Part shown: positions 18,061-25,927 of the stretch, piece after piece
Layout of the letters: each line of letters begins with the position of its first letter
How positions within the stretch are numbered: position 1 is the first letter of the stretch
Assembly: GCF_023145695.1 (NCBI RefSeq)
Contig: NZ_JAJHVV010000014.1
Coordinates: forward strand, 47,108-111,107
DNA from: Vibrio amylolyticus
GTDB taxonomy: Bacteria > Pseudomonadota > Gammaproteobacteria > Enterobacterales > Vibrionaceae
Reading direction: 5' to 3'
DNA: 64,000 bases
Position numbers and translations under genes: made by a program
Notes under the pieces: model-generated
Seen by the model: the letters and a program-made list of their open reading frames with translations, nothing else
Told to the model about the DNA's origin: nothing
The model's database searches: none

Positions 18061-18255
18061 TCAACGTAAAAGTCTCAGGGCCTTGCAATACGCTAGGCCC
18101 AATAAGTTCCACGATTCGTTTTATTTTAACTTTCTTTGCAACCTATCTCTAAATTCGCGGTCTGAAACAGTTCGAAGGTGAAGGAGTTTTTTACTTCTGC
18201 GCTTAGGTTGTTTATTATCACCGCAGTTTAGTGTTTACTTGTTAAGAAAGAAGAT

Positions 18256-18615
18256 ATGCAGTTGAAAAAATGGTTAGTCATCGCACCGCTAGCAATCACC
18301 ATGCTAACGGGTTGTTCTGTGATAGAGAAAGTGGTTTATAGAATTGACATTAATCAGGGCAATTACGTAGAGCAAGAAGCTGTCGATCAACTTAAATTTG
18401 GCATGACAAAAGAGCAAGTACGCTACGTAATGGGTTCTCCGATGTTGATTGAGAATGGTTACCCAGACACTTGGTACTATATTTATCATCACACCGCTGG
18501 CCACGACGAGTCGATACAACAGAACCTAGTCGTAAACTTTGACCCTTCCGGAACATTGGTTGATATTGCAGGTGAGTTCCCTGCTAGCGATCAGTTTTTT
18601 GAGAGCATTAACTAA
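18256..18615 (+). CDS. bamE: Outer membrane assembly lipoprotein BamE
   Basis: BamE (SmpA/OmlA) is a lipoprotein of the BAM complex that inserts beta-barrels in the outer membrane. The signal peptide ends in the lipobox LTGC (17-20). The mature domain has the conserved GNYVEQEAVDQLKFGMTKEQV and VMGSP motifs of the SmpA/OmlA family. At 119 aa it is normal length. It is transcribed from its own region after recN and convergent with rnfH across a bidirectional terminator. Confidence 0.95.
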   Translation: MQLKKWLVIAPLAITMLTGCSVIEKVVYRIDINQGNYVEQEAVDQLKFGMTKEQVRYVMGSPMLIENGYPDTWYYIYHHTAGHDESIQQNLVVNFDPSGTLVDIAGEFPASDQFFESIN

Positions 18616-18640
18616 GTTAATCACTCACACTATCGAATAC

Positions 18641-18672
18641 AAAAACGGCTCGTCATATGACGAGCCGTTTTT
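18641..18672. terminator. Bidirectional terminator between bamE and rnfH
   Basis: ACGGCTCGTCATATGACGAGCCGT forms a perfect palindromic stem flanked by A5 and T5, so it should work in both directions between these convergent genes. Confidence 0.95.
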
Positions 18673-18680
18673 AATTCATT

Positions 18681-18989
18681 CTACTGTTCTTTTGCAGCTT
18701 TGGCTTGCTCAGCCCTTTTTCTTCGGATCTCTTTAGGATCAGCTAGAAGCGGGCGATAGATTTCAATGCGGTCTTTGTCATGTATCGTTGCGTCGAGTTT
18801 TACATTACGACTAAACACACCCACTTTATTCTTCTTGAGATCAATGTCAGGATAAAGCGCAAGCACGCCTGATTGAACAATGATCTCCTCCACCGTCATC
18901 GACTTGTTCACCACTAAAGTAAAGACACGTTGCTCATCAGGAAGCGCATAAACCACTTCAACGTGGATCATTTCCGACTCAATACTCAT
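18681..18989 (-). CDS. rnfH: RnfH family ubiquitin-fold protein
   Basis: The 102-aa protein belongs to the RnfH (UPF0125/RatB) family, a beta-grasp fold of uncertain role paired with RatA across proteobacteria. The conserved segment GVFSRNVKLDATIHDKDRIE is visible near 58-77, followed by EIYRPLLADPKEIRR. The C-terminus is Lys/Arg-rich. It overlaps ratA by 11 bases, indicating translational coupling. Confidence 0.9.
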   Translation of the reverse strand: MSIESEMIHVEVVYALPDEQRVFTLVVNKSMTVEEIIVQSGVLALYPDIDLKKNKVGVFSRNVKLDATIHDKDRIEIYRPLLADPKEIRRKRAEQAKAAKEQ

Positions 18990-19422
18990 AACAGCTGTAA
19001 ACCTCTTTTGCGCGCTTGGTAAATGAATTCACCATATTGCTCGTCAAGTCGTTGAATATTTTGCCAAATGCAAGCTCGACCATTTTGCTCGAAAACTCAA
19101 ATTCTAACTTTAATTCAACCTTACAAGCACTCTCATCAAGAGGGGTAAAATACCATCCACCAGTCAGTGAGCTAAATGGCCCATCGACTAAGTTCATAAT
19201 AATAGATTGACCATGAGTTAGCTGATTTGACGTTGTGAATGTCTTGCTAATACCCGCTTTAGAGACATCAACCGATGCCACCATTGCAGTCTCTGACGAT
19301 TCCAACACCTTGGAGCCTGAGCAACCTGGTAGGAATTGCGGGTAATTCGATACATCATTCACTAAGGCGTACATCTGCTCTGCACTAAACGAGACTAATG
19401 CCGAACGACTCACTTGTTTCAT
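18979..19422 (-). CDS. ratA: Ribosome association toxin RatA (START-like / Coq10 family)
   Basis: The 147-aa START-domain protein is the RatA/YfjG homologue. In E. coli RatA is reported to bind 50S subunits and block 70S formation, while related Coq10 proteins bind ubiquinone. The family motifs VNDVSNYPQFLPGC (25-38) and GPFSSLTGGWYFTPL are visible. It is divergent from smpB and upstream of rnfH. Whether it acts as a toxin here or in quinone function cannot be told from sequence. Confidence 0.92.
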   Translation of the reverse strand: MKQVSRSALVSFSAEQMYALVNDVSNYPQFLPGCSGSKVLESSETAMVASVDVSKAGISKTFTTSNQLTHGQSIIMNLVDGPFSSLTGGWYFTPLDESACKVELKLEFEFSSKMVELAFGKIFNDLTSNMVNSFTKRAKEVYSCYEY

Positions 19423-19537
19423 CTTAACTCCGGTACTGCTTTACATAATCAATCATTACTGTAATTCTACGTTTATTCTCTCTTAGAGCAAATAAAGGAT
19501 TTCCTAACCGAAATCCAAGCCGTATAATGCAGGCACT

Positions 19538-20020
19538 ATGGCAAAGAAATCAAAGAATAAAGCGGGTAGCAATACCATCGCTCAAAACAAAAAAGCTCGC
19601 CACGAATATTTTATCGACGATGAAATTGAAGCTGGCTTGGAGCTACAAGGCTGGGAAGTAAAATCTCTGCGTGAAGGCAAAACCAACATTGCAGAAAGCT
19701 ATGTTTACATTCGTGACGGCGAAGCATTTGTAAGTGGCATGACAATCACACCACTCACTCAAGCTTCTACCCACGTTGTTGCTAACCCAACGCGTATACG
19801 TAAGCTACTACTCTCTCGTAAAGAACTCGATAACCTTATTGGTCGTATTAACCGTGAAGGTATGACGCTTGTTGCAACGGCGCTTTATTGGTCTCGCTCT
19901 TGGGTGAAACTGAAGATTGGTGTCGCAAAAGGTAAAAAGCTACACGACAAACGTACAGATATGAAAGAAAAAGACTGGGCTCGCGATAAAGCACGGATTA
20001 TGAAGAGTAATCTGCGTTAA
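19538..20020 (+). CDS. smpB: SsrA-binding protein SmpB
   Basis: SmpB binds tmRNA and places it in the A site of stalled ribosomes for trans-translation. The 160-aa protein has an OB-fold core with EIEAGLELQGWEVKSLR and GMTLVATALYW, and a basic C-terminal tail (KDWARDKARIMKSNLR) that enters the mRNA channel. It lies directly upstream of ssrA on the same strand, so both parts of the rescue system are adjacent. Confidence 0.97.
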   Translation: MAKKSKNKAGSNTIAQNKKARHEYFIDDEIEAGLELQGWEVKSLREGKTNIAESYVYIRDGEAFVSGMTITPLTQASTHVVANPTRIRKLLLSRKELDNLIGRINREGMTLVATALYWSRSWVKLKIGVAKGKKLHDKRTDMKEKDWARDKARIMKSNLR

Positions 20021-20044
20021 TTCTGAGCACTTAAACGCACAAGG

Positions 20045-20073
20045 CTAGACAGGCAAAGCTTTTCTGGTACTAT
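20045..20073 (+). promoter_or_regulatory. Predicted ssrA promoter
   Basis: TAGACA (20045-20050) and TACTAT (20068-20073) are 17 bases apart. The mature tmRNA 5' end lies 14 bases past the -10, which leaves a few bases for RNase P processing. Confidence 0.6.
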
Positions 20074-20086
20074 GCAAATAACACTT

Positions 20087-20453
20087 GGGGCTGATTTAGG
20101 ATTCGACAAGAATTTTGCAGTTTGAGGTGCATGCCGTGGGGCGGTTGGCCACGTAAAAAGCCGCAAAAAAATAGTCGCAAACGACGAAAACTACGCACTA
20201 GCAGCTTAATAACCTGCTGAGAGCCTCTTTGCCCTAGCTTCCGCTTGTAAGACGGGGAATTACAAAGAGTCAAACCCAAACTAGCTAGATCGGATTCTCC
20301 CGCCTGAGAGATGAAGTTCGAAATTTAATTCAGGATAGTCATTTACTAGCGTGTCGGTTCGCAGGTACTTGGTGAATTTAAAGATCGACTAAGCATGTAG
20401 TACCAATGATGAATGATTTTTGGACGCGGGTTCAACTCCCGCCAGCTCCACCA
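20087..20453 (+). ncRNA. ssrA: Transfer-messenger RNA (tmRNA)
   Basis: The 5' end GGGGCTGATTTAGGATTCGAC and the 3' end GTTCAACTCCCGCCAGCTCCACCA form the tRNA-like acceptor and T arm. The tag frame starts at GCA 20177 after ATAGTC and reads ANDENYALAA, then stops TAA at 20207-20209. Pseudoknot-rich sequence follows. tmRNA with SmpB rescues stalled ribosomes and tags products for proteolysis. The 3' end is the insertion site of the downstream island and remains intact, so tmRNA should be functional. Confidence 0.98.
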
Positions 20454-20464
20454 AACGTTTGGAA
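20431..20464 (+). other. attL (ssrA 3' end)
   Basis: TTCAACT..CGCCAG (20431-20445), ten bases CTCCACCAAA (20446-20455), then CGTTTGGAA (20456-20464). The outer parts recur in the same order at 26814-26837. Integration retained the full tmRNA acceptor here. Confidence 0.75.
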
Positions 20465-20494
20465 CGGGACATCTCAGGATGTCCCGTTTTTATT
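20463..20494 (+). terminator. Terminator after ssrA (left end of the island)
   Basis: AACGGGACATC pairs with GATGTCCCGTT around TCAG, followed by a T-rich tract. It is beyond the att core, so it probably arrived with the island; compare the second terminator at 26836-26866. Confidence 0.9.
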
Positions 20495-20565
20495 TTTAAA
20501 GCCTTATATATCAACGCATTAGCCGTATCGTAGCATTTCATTACATATCAACACCTCTCATGCCT

Positions 20566-20617
20566 TTAGTATTCCAGTTAGTATTCCAAGTAAGAAATCG
20601 TATTTTTGGAATACTAA
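20566..20617 (+). repeat. Three copies of a 12-bp site upstream of int
   Basis: TTAGTATTCCAG (20566-20577) and TTAGTATTCCAA (20578-20589) are tandem; an exact inverted copy TTGGAATACTAA lies at 20606-20617. A related tandem pair lies near the right end. Likely integrase arm-type sites, and the inverted pair may also let integrase control its own promoter. Confidence 0.65.
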
Positions 20618-20639
20618 ACAACGTATCTGAGGGGATAAC

Positions 20640-21887
20640 ATGGCTCGCAAGACTACTCGTTTAACAGATAAAGAACTTAAAGCAGCAAAACCAAAAGACA
20701 AAGACTATGTATTGTCTGATGGTGAAGGCTTGCAATTCCGAGTCAGAAAAAATGGGACGACTCAATGGAATCTCAATTACTACCACCCCATCACCAAGAA
20801 ACGCATTAACCTTGGTTTAGGCACATACCCTAACCTTACCCTAGCCAACGCCCGAAAGTTGGCGCTACAGGCTAAGGAACAGCTTGCACTCGGCATCGAC
20901 CCTAAAGAATCACGCGAGAAATCAAATAAAGAACAAGCAGCCATCATTGAGCACACACTTTTCAACGTAGCTTCGGAGTGGTTTGAAGTGAAGCGTAACG
21001 ATGTTACTGAAAACTACGCTAAAGATATTTGGCGCTCTCTAGAGCTTTATGTATTTCCTGCCCTATCCAAGACTCCAATATCTAAAATCACCGCACCAAT
21101 GGTTATTGAGCTCCTTCGGCCTGTAGAGGCTAAAGGTAGCCTAGAAACGGTTAAACGAGTGACTCAACGTCTAAATGAAATTATGGATCACTCGGTAAAC
21201 TGCGGACTAGCACCAGCTAATCCTCTCTCGGGTATTAGAGCCGCTTTTAAGAAGCCAAAAAAAGAGAACATGAAAGCTTTAGCACCTGCCGAGCTACCTG
21301 AACTTATGGCTGCGATTGCTAACGCCAGCATTAAGCGCACTACTCGATCACTTATCGAATGGCAGTTACATACCATGACACGTCCAAATGAAGCTGCTGG
21401 CGCTAAGTGGAACGAAATTGACCTTGAAAACAACCAGTGGTTGATTCCTGCTGAACGAATGAAAAAGAGAAAAGAACACTCTATACCGCTGACACCGCAA
21501 ATGATCGCTATCTTGGAATCAATGAAGCCAATAAGCGGACACCGTGAATTTGTATTCCCTGCTGATCGTGATCCTAAACAGCCAACTAACAGCCAAACAG
21601 CAAATGCAGCCTTAAAACGTATGGGATTTGCTGGGCGATTAGTAAGTCATGGTCTCCGTTCAATAGCTAGTACCACTCTCAATGAACAAGGTTTTGACTC
21701 TGATTTAATTGAAGCTGCGCTTGCTCACGTAGATAAAAATGAAGTAAGACGAGCATACAATCGTACAGACTACCTAGAACGTAGACGACCAATGATGAAG
21801 TGGTGGAGTAACCATATCGAACAAGCCTCACAAGGTTCGCTATCTGTAACAGGTTACAAATCTCTAAGGGTTGTTGGCGATGAGTAA
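20640..21887 (+). CDS. int: Tyrosine-type site-specific integrase (P4-like)
   Basis: The 415-aa protein catalyses integration and excision of the island at ssrA. It has an N-terminal DUF4102-type arm-binding domain (about 5-90, with KDYVLSDGEGLQFRVRKNG), a core-binding domain (about 105-200) and the catalytic domain. Catalytic residues visible are R248 (TMTRPNEA), H337/R340 (SHGLRSIAST), H363 (ALAHVD) and the nucleophile Y373 (RAYNR). GAGGGG lies five bases upstream of the ATG. Its stop overlaps the next gene by eight bases, suggesting coupled expression. VPI-1 of V. cholerae carries an integrase of the same class at the same site. Confidence 0.96.
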   Translation: MARKTTRLTDKELKAAKPKDKDYVLSDGEGLQFRVRKNGTTQWNLNYYHPITKKRINLGLGTYPNLTLANARKLALQAKEQLALGIDPKESREKSNKEQAAIIEHTLFNVASEWFEVKRNDVTENYAKDIWRSLELYVFPALSKTPISKITAPMVIELLRPVEAKGSLETVKRVTQRLNEIMDHSVNCGLAPANPLSGIRAAFKKPKKENMKALAPAELPELMAAIANASIKRTTRSLIEWQLHTMTRPNEAAGAKWNEIDLENNQWLIPAERMKKRKEHSIPLTPQMIAILESMKPISGHREFVFPADRDPKQPTNSQTANAALKRMGFAGRLVSHGLRSIASTTLNEQGFDSDLIEAALAHVDKNEVRRAYNRTDYLERRRPMMKWWSNHIEQASQGSLSVTGYKSLRVVGDE

Positions 21888-22521
21888 ACAAACATATATA
21901 GATATTAATCCTAGCAAAGTAACTGCATCGGAAGTTCACGATCAAAAAGATGGTGTTGCTAAAGAAACAAGCATAGAGATAACACAATTCGTAGAGGACG
22001 AAATTTTTCTTGAATATGAAGATGAACTGTTCGAGTTTTTAAAAAGCCCTCCAAGCTATCTAGCCCCCGAACATCGATTCTACATTCAAATGCTGAATAA
22101 CTTGATAAAAAGAGCTCCAGATAAAAAAGCTAGATTAGGTCGCCCAGAAAAACTACTTTCTGATTCTACTTTCGTTTGGGCTATTTGCGTTTTGTTAGGT
22201 AGCAAAAAAAAAGCACAACAGGCTCTAGGCATTGATACTAAAGCAATTCGCGTGCATATAAAAAAGCTTGATGAGTTAGGAATCAGCCCTTTTCCTGATA
22301 GGGAGTTTTGCCACAATGATGCTATTGGTAAAGCATCAGTAACGATTGAGTTTCATGCAATTCGAGTAGCAAAAGCTTATGAGGAGGGTTTGCAAGCCTC
22401 GACAATAATTGATGGAAGTAGCACGCTAACAGAAATTAGAAACTACTACATGAATACAAAAGACCAAGAATACTTGGCGAAATACCAGACACTATACAAA
22501 GACCTTATTCGTAAACAATAG
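21880..22521 (+). CDS. Island protein of unknown function, possible HTH
   Basis: I do not recognise this 213-aa protein. The start at 21880 is chosen because its ATG overlaps the int stop and AAGGG lies upstream. The sequence is soluble with no signal peptide. The central part KKKAQQALGIDTKAIRVHIK looks like a helix-turn-helix, preceded by a segment RLGRPEKLLSD typical of DNA-contacting basic loops. The N-terminal 60 residues are acidic. Translational coupling to int suggests an excision, regulatory or immunity role, but this is inference. Confidence 0.8.
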   Translation: MSKQTYIDINPSKVTASEVHDQKDGVAKETSIEITQFVEDEIFLEYEDELFEFLKSPPSYLAPEHRFYIQMLNNLIKRAPDKKARLGRPEKLLSDSTFVWAICVLLGSKKKAQQALGIDTKAIRVHIKKLDELGISPFPDREFCHNDAIGKASVTIEFHAIRVAKAYEEGLQASTIIDGSSTLTEIRNYYMNTKDQEYLAKYQTLYKDLIRKQ

Positions 22522-22538
22522 AATCAGTTATTCACTAT

Positions 22539-22568
22539 AAGGGGGGAATTAATCTCCCTCCTTTTTTT
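22539..22568 (+). terminator. Terminator separating int module from alpA module
   Basis: A nine-bp stem with one mismatch (AAGGGGGGA with TCCCTCCTT) is followed by a run of seven T. It closes the integrase-first transcript. Confidence 0.8.
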
Positions 22569-22635
22569 CCGTCTTACCTCAATTCAAAGACCTTATTAAT
22601 CTCCTATTAGAAGTTACAGCACATTAGGAGAACGC

Positions 22636-22842
22636 ATGAATACCCAAGTCCCAATTTCAATTATTCGCTTACCTGAAGTCATTCACTTAACAGGTCTATC
22701 ACGTCCAACTATCTACCGCCGTATAGCCGAAGGAAAGTTCCCAAATCGCGTTTTGTTGGGGGAACGAGCTATCGGGTTCAAACTGCATGAAGTCATTGCT
22801 TGGATTGAAAACCTTGAAGTAAAACAAAATGGGGGAGCTTGA
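22636..22842 (+). CDS. alpA: AlpA-family transcriptional regulator
   Basis: The 68-aa protein is a MerR/AlpA-type winged HTH: IIRLPEVIHLTGLSRPTIYR forms the HTH (about 9-28), followed by the wing with FPNRVLLGERAIGFKLHEV and W36-like contacts. AlpA proteins activate excision genes in P4-like islands and satellites and are a hallmark of PICI-type elements. It begins a second transcription unit after a terminator, and its stop is just before the next gene's ATG. Confidence 0.93.
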   Translation: MNTQVPISIIRLPEVIHLTGLSRPTIYRRIAEGKFPNRVLLGERAIGFKLHEVIAWIENLEVKQNGGA

Positions 22843-22843
22843 T

Positions 22844-23257
22844 ATGACACCAGAACAGCAAACAGCTCAACACCAATACATTGCTTTAAAACAACGTAAT
22901 CACAAGCATATACGAGCCATAGAGCATCTTACAGATCTAGGTATCTGTATCCATAAATCGACATACAGCAATGAGTGGAAACTGCTTCACCTGTTAGCAA
23001 AGTCATATGGACAATATGTTTTCGTTCGTAAGTACAAACTATCAATTAAATTAGGTGTTACTTGCGGTTATCTCACTCAAAAAGCACGAGCGATCTTGAA
23101 AGATTACTCTAAGGGTTACCCCTTAATTGTGCCTACAGAAATTAATATCACTTCAAAACGAATGCTGAGTAATAACAATACCTTTGAGTCAACTAGTAAA
23201 GGCTCGTTGAAAGTTCGAACACCAAGAACTAGTAGCATCAAAGGTAAGTATAAGTAA
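22844..23257 (+). CDS. Island protein of unknown function
   Basis: This 137-aa protein has no family I recognise. The ATG at 22844 follows a strong GGGGGAG site at 22831-22837, so I prefer it to the ATG at 22829 that overlaps alpA. The protein is strongly basic, with a C-terminal tail rich in Ser, Thr, Lys and Arg. A region KYKLSIKLGVTCGYLTQKAR looks like a possible HTH. Its position directly after alpA suggests a part in replication control or excision, but nothing in the sequence proves it. Confidence 0.75.
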   Translation: MTPEQQTAQHQYIALKQRNHKHIRAIEHLTDLGICIHKSTYSNEWKLLHLLAKSYGQYVFVRKYKLSIKLGVTCGYLTQKARAILKDYSKGYPLIVPTEINITSKRMLSNNNTFESTSKGSLKVRTPRTSSIKGKYK

Positions 23258-23268
23258 GCAACACCTTG

Positions 23269-23286
23269 CCCCGCTTAAAAGCGGGG
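23269..23286 (+). terminator. Hairpin, possible weak terminator
   Basis: CCCCGCTT pairs with AAGCGGGG around a minimal loop. Only a short T-rich stretch follows, so it may attenuate rather than stop transcription into the Rep-like gene. Confidence 0.5.
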
Positions 23287-23311
23287 TTATTACCACTGGT
23301 ATTTGTAACTA

Positions 23312-24160
23312 ATGCTAACTATTCAAGATCTATGCTTCACGCTACAAGTATCAGAAAGCTCTATTAAGAGAATGGTTAACGACAAAACTCTCCCGCCACC
23401 GACCAAAGGGAGAAAGAACAAAAACACTTGGTTACCTTTAAAGCTCAAGCAGCACTCCCCTATTCTGAGTGAACTATTTGCTCACTTGCCAAACAAGGGA
23501 GAAAATCAACGCAAGTATCAGAAGAATAAACCTCACCAAACCACACAGCCTACATTCAGAAGTCCATTATCGGGTAAGCACTTACCCATTCTCACAAGTG
23601 CCACAAACGGAAGCCCTAGAGCTTGTTTCAGCGCTGAACTGAAACGCTTAAGCCTAACCTTTGAACCATTATTTAATAGCTTTGAGTTACCCATAGGCGT
23701 AATGCTCGGAGTAGGTGCAAAAGTCGTTAAACAGCATCAAATAAAAACCATGAGCGATATCATTAAGCCGATTAATCAGCAGCTCAAGATACTAAAAATA
23801 GAACCTTGCATATGGCGAGGGTGTGAAGAAATAACCTCAAATGGTAAGCACTACCACATAACAATCATGTTTGATTCCTTTCCTATGGCGAGTAGAACAG
23901 ATGCCGCAAGAAAAAGAAAAATAAGAACGATACTCAAGCAACTTCCTTTCAAGGCATGGTTTGGTGACAATGATAAAGATCGCTTTGAGCGTATTAGGTT
24001 AATAAAAAGTTGGAACGACTATGAACGCTTTTTTGAGCACACAAGCTATCAAGCCAAGGTTGCCACCAAACCAACACGAGATAAACAAAGCTCATTATCA
24101 AAGCGTAAAATCGCCTTTAGTGGAACTAGGCTAAAACGGGCTTTAGTAGAGATGAAATGA
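23312..24160 (+). CDS. Putative replication initiator with N-terminal HTH and HUH-like motif
   Basis: The 282-aa protein has two parts. Residues 1-45 are a MerR/AlpA-like HTH (IQDLCFTLQVSESSIKRMV). The C-terminal part (about 105-260) resembles the YagK/YfjJ and inovirus Gp2 group found in satellites and cryptic prophages. It contains GKHYHITIMFD with H180-Y-H182, the His-hydrophobic-His pattern of HUH rolling-circle nucleases. I cannot identify the catalytic Tyr with confidence. It is probably the island's replication protein, and the 408-base gap after it is a candidate origin. Confidence 0.65.
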   Translation: MLTIQDLCFTLQVSESSIKRMVNDKTLPPPTKGRKNKNTWLPLKLKQHSPILSELFAHLPNKGENQRKYQKNKPHQTTQPTFRSPLSGKHLPILTSATNGSPRACFSAELKRLSLTFEPLFNSFELPIGVMLGVGAKVVKQHQIKTMSDIIKPINQQLKILKIEPCIWRGCEEITSNGKHYHITIMFDSFPMASRTDAARKRKIRTILKQLPFKAWFGDNDKDRFERIRLIKSWNDYERFFEHTSYQAKVATKPTRDKQSSLSKRKIAFSGTRLKRALVEMK

Positions 24161-24568
24161 TACCCATAGAGCTTGTATTATAAGCTACGGTCAATTTGAG
24201 CTGGTTGGTAGCGTAGTTGAGCGACATAAAATCCAGTATCGCCACACGACTCAAAGTTGACAGCAGTAGGTACACCAAGGGATAGCATACACCACGGCTA
24301 CTCAAAAACTCGGTGGAATGGATGACGTTTCTATATCCCTCTTTTTTAGCTTAACTTCATGTTCACTGTAATGGATTGTAAAAATACCGCTTAACTGGAA
24401 CTAGAAACGACATTTAGAACACAAGTTACATATTTATAACAAGCTCTATATTTTGACCCAAAGTATGTTCGGCATAGGTGGCACATGAGATTTCTATGTT
24501 GCTTTCCATAAAGCATCAAGTCAAAATTATGGTATATTTATAGTAATTTATTCCATGATTAGTCTTCT
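24161..24568 (+). other. Non-coding 408-base stretch with inverted repeats
   Basis: No convincing gene is seen on either strand. An inverted repeat, GTCAATTTGAG (24190-24200) against CTCAAAGTTGAC (24250-24261), flanks GCTAC (24184-24188)/GTAGC (24208-24212). TGCTTT (24500-24505) and AAAGCA (24510-24515) form a small hairpin 50-60 bases before the ATPase start. It may hold the replication origin, an RNA, or simply the promoter of the defence genes. Confidence 0.5.
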
Positions 24569-25927
24569 ATGATCACTAGTATTCAATTAGAAAACTTTAA
24601 ACTCTTCTCTGAAGAAACGTTCGAGTTTAACCCTGAGTTCAATCTTATTGCAGGTGTTAATGGTAGCGGTAAAAGCTCTCTTCTCAAGGCAATCGCTATA
24701 TCATTAGCTGGTTGGGCGCATGCTTATATTAAAAGTGAACAGAATCTTCGACTAATCGAGGATAATGAAGTGCGAGAAATTGAGAGGGATGGACGCTTTG
24801 ACCTAACTAAAAAGACATCAATTAGTGCGACTGGTGTTTTCCCAATTATTAGCCGACTTGGGCATTCAATTAACGGTAAAGTTAACTGGAAACGCTATAG
24901 GGAAGAAGGTTCTTCAAACACGTACTTAACTGGCGGCATTCGATATGAAAATCGCTACGATGGTTCATACTCCCCGACGGAATACAATCTAAACTTATCG
25001 ACTCTAGGTAGTGATGTTTTAAGATACATAGAGAAAGATAAACACTTTGATTTGCCAGTAATTGCATTTTATGAGTGTGACAGGTTATGGATATCAAAAG
25101 GAAACATTGATGTTGAAAGTTCAGCTTCAAAGCAGTTTTCAAGGTTCGATCCTTATTTAGATTGTTTCCACACTGGTGCTGATGATAAAGCTATTGGTGA
25201 ATGGTTACTAAAACTTGAATTAAGTGAACTACAAAAGAAAGTTCCCAGCCCAATGAAGTCAGCTATAGAGTTCGCAGCGAAAGCAGCTATGGAAAGTTGT
25301 GTTGGCTTTGGGTTTGATTTTGAAGAATCAAGGGTGATGGTTCGTTATGAAGATGGTAGCTCGACACCATTCGAGCATCTTAGTGATGGACAAAGAACTA
25401 TATTAGGTTTGTTTTGTGATATAGCTAGAAGAGCAGCTATTCTTAACCCACATTTAAAAGAAAATATTTGCTCTGAAACTAAAGGGGTAATATTAATAGA
25501 TGAACTTGATCTTCATTTACACCCTAAATGGCAACGAAGAGTAATTGAAGATCTAAGAAAAATCTTCCCGAAAATGCAGTTTATATGTACAACTCATTCT
25601 ACTTTTTTAATTCAATCATTACGTAATAGTAGCGAACTAATTATGATGGATGGAGAACCCTTATTAGACTATAACAATAAGGGAATTGAAGAAATTGCTC
25701 GCAATATGGGGGTATCTAGCCCCGAAGTGTCTCAGCTATATGAAAAAATGAAAAATACTGCTCATGATTTTTTAGATACTCTTGACAATGAAGAGCTGTC
25801 TCCAGAAGAATTTCATGAACGTTTTAATGTTCAGTTAGCTAGTATTATTGCACCATATTCGAACAATCCTGCGTATCAAGCATTTCTCGAACGAAAGTAT
25901 GCCCTTAAAACTGGGAAAGAGTTATGA
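24569..25927 (+). CDS. AAA/ABC-type ATPase of a Septu-like defence system (PtuA-like)
   Basis: The 452-aa protein has a complete SMC/ABC-like ATPase: Walker A GVNGSGKSS (29-37), signature LSDGQR (271-276), Walker B VILIDELDLHLHP (307-319) and the switch His in TTHS (341-344). The long insert between 60 and 260 is typical of AAA15/OLD-like defence ATPases. With the overlapping HNH gene it matches the PtuA-PtuB arrangement of Septu and of retron Ec78-type effectors. PtuA is thought to bind and hold PtuB until triggered by phage. There is no reverse transcriptase gene in the island. The stop overlaps the next start (ATGA). Confidence 0.85.
   Translation: MITSIQLENFKLFSEETFEFNPEFNLIAGVNGSGKSSLLKAIAISLAGWAHAYIKSEQNLRLIEDNEVREIERDGRFDLTKKTSISATGVFPIISRLGHSINGKVNWKRYREEGSSNTYLTGGIRYENRYDGSYSPTEYNLNLSTLGSDVLRYIEKDKHFDLPVIAFYECDRLWISKGNIDVESSASKQFSRFDPYLDCFHTGADDKAIGEWLLKLELSELQKKVPSPMKSAIEFAAKAAMESCVGFGFDFEESRVMVRYEDGSSTPFEHLSDGQRTILGLFCDIARRAAILNPHLKENICSETKGVILIDELDLHLHPKWQRRVIEDLRKIFPKMQFICTTHSTFLIQSLRNSSELIMMDGEPLLDYNNKGIEEIARNMGVSSPEVSQLYEKMKNTAHDFLDTLDNEELSPEEFHERFNVQLASIIAPYSNNPAYQAFLERKYALKTGKEL

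Noticed and set aside
24161..24568. A retron msr-msd RNA for the PtuAB pair
   Set aside because: No reverse transcriptase is encoded in the island and no clear a1/a2 arms were found; kept only as an open possibility for an unknown RNA.
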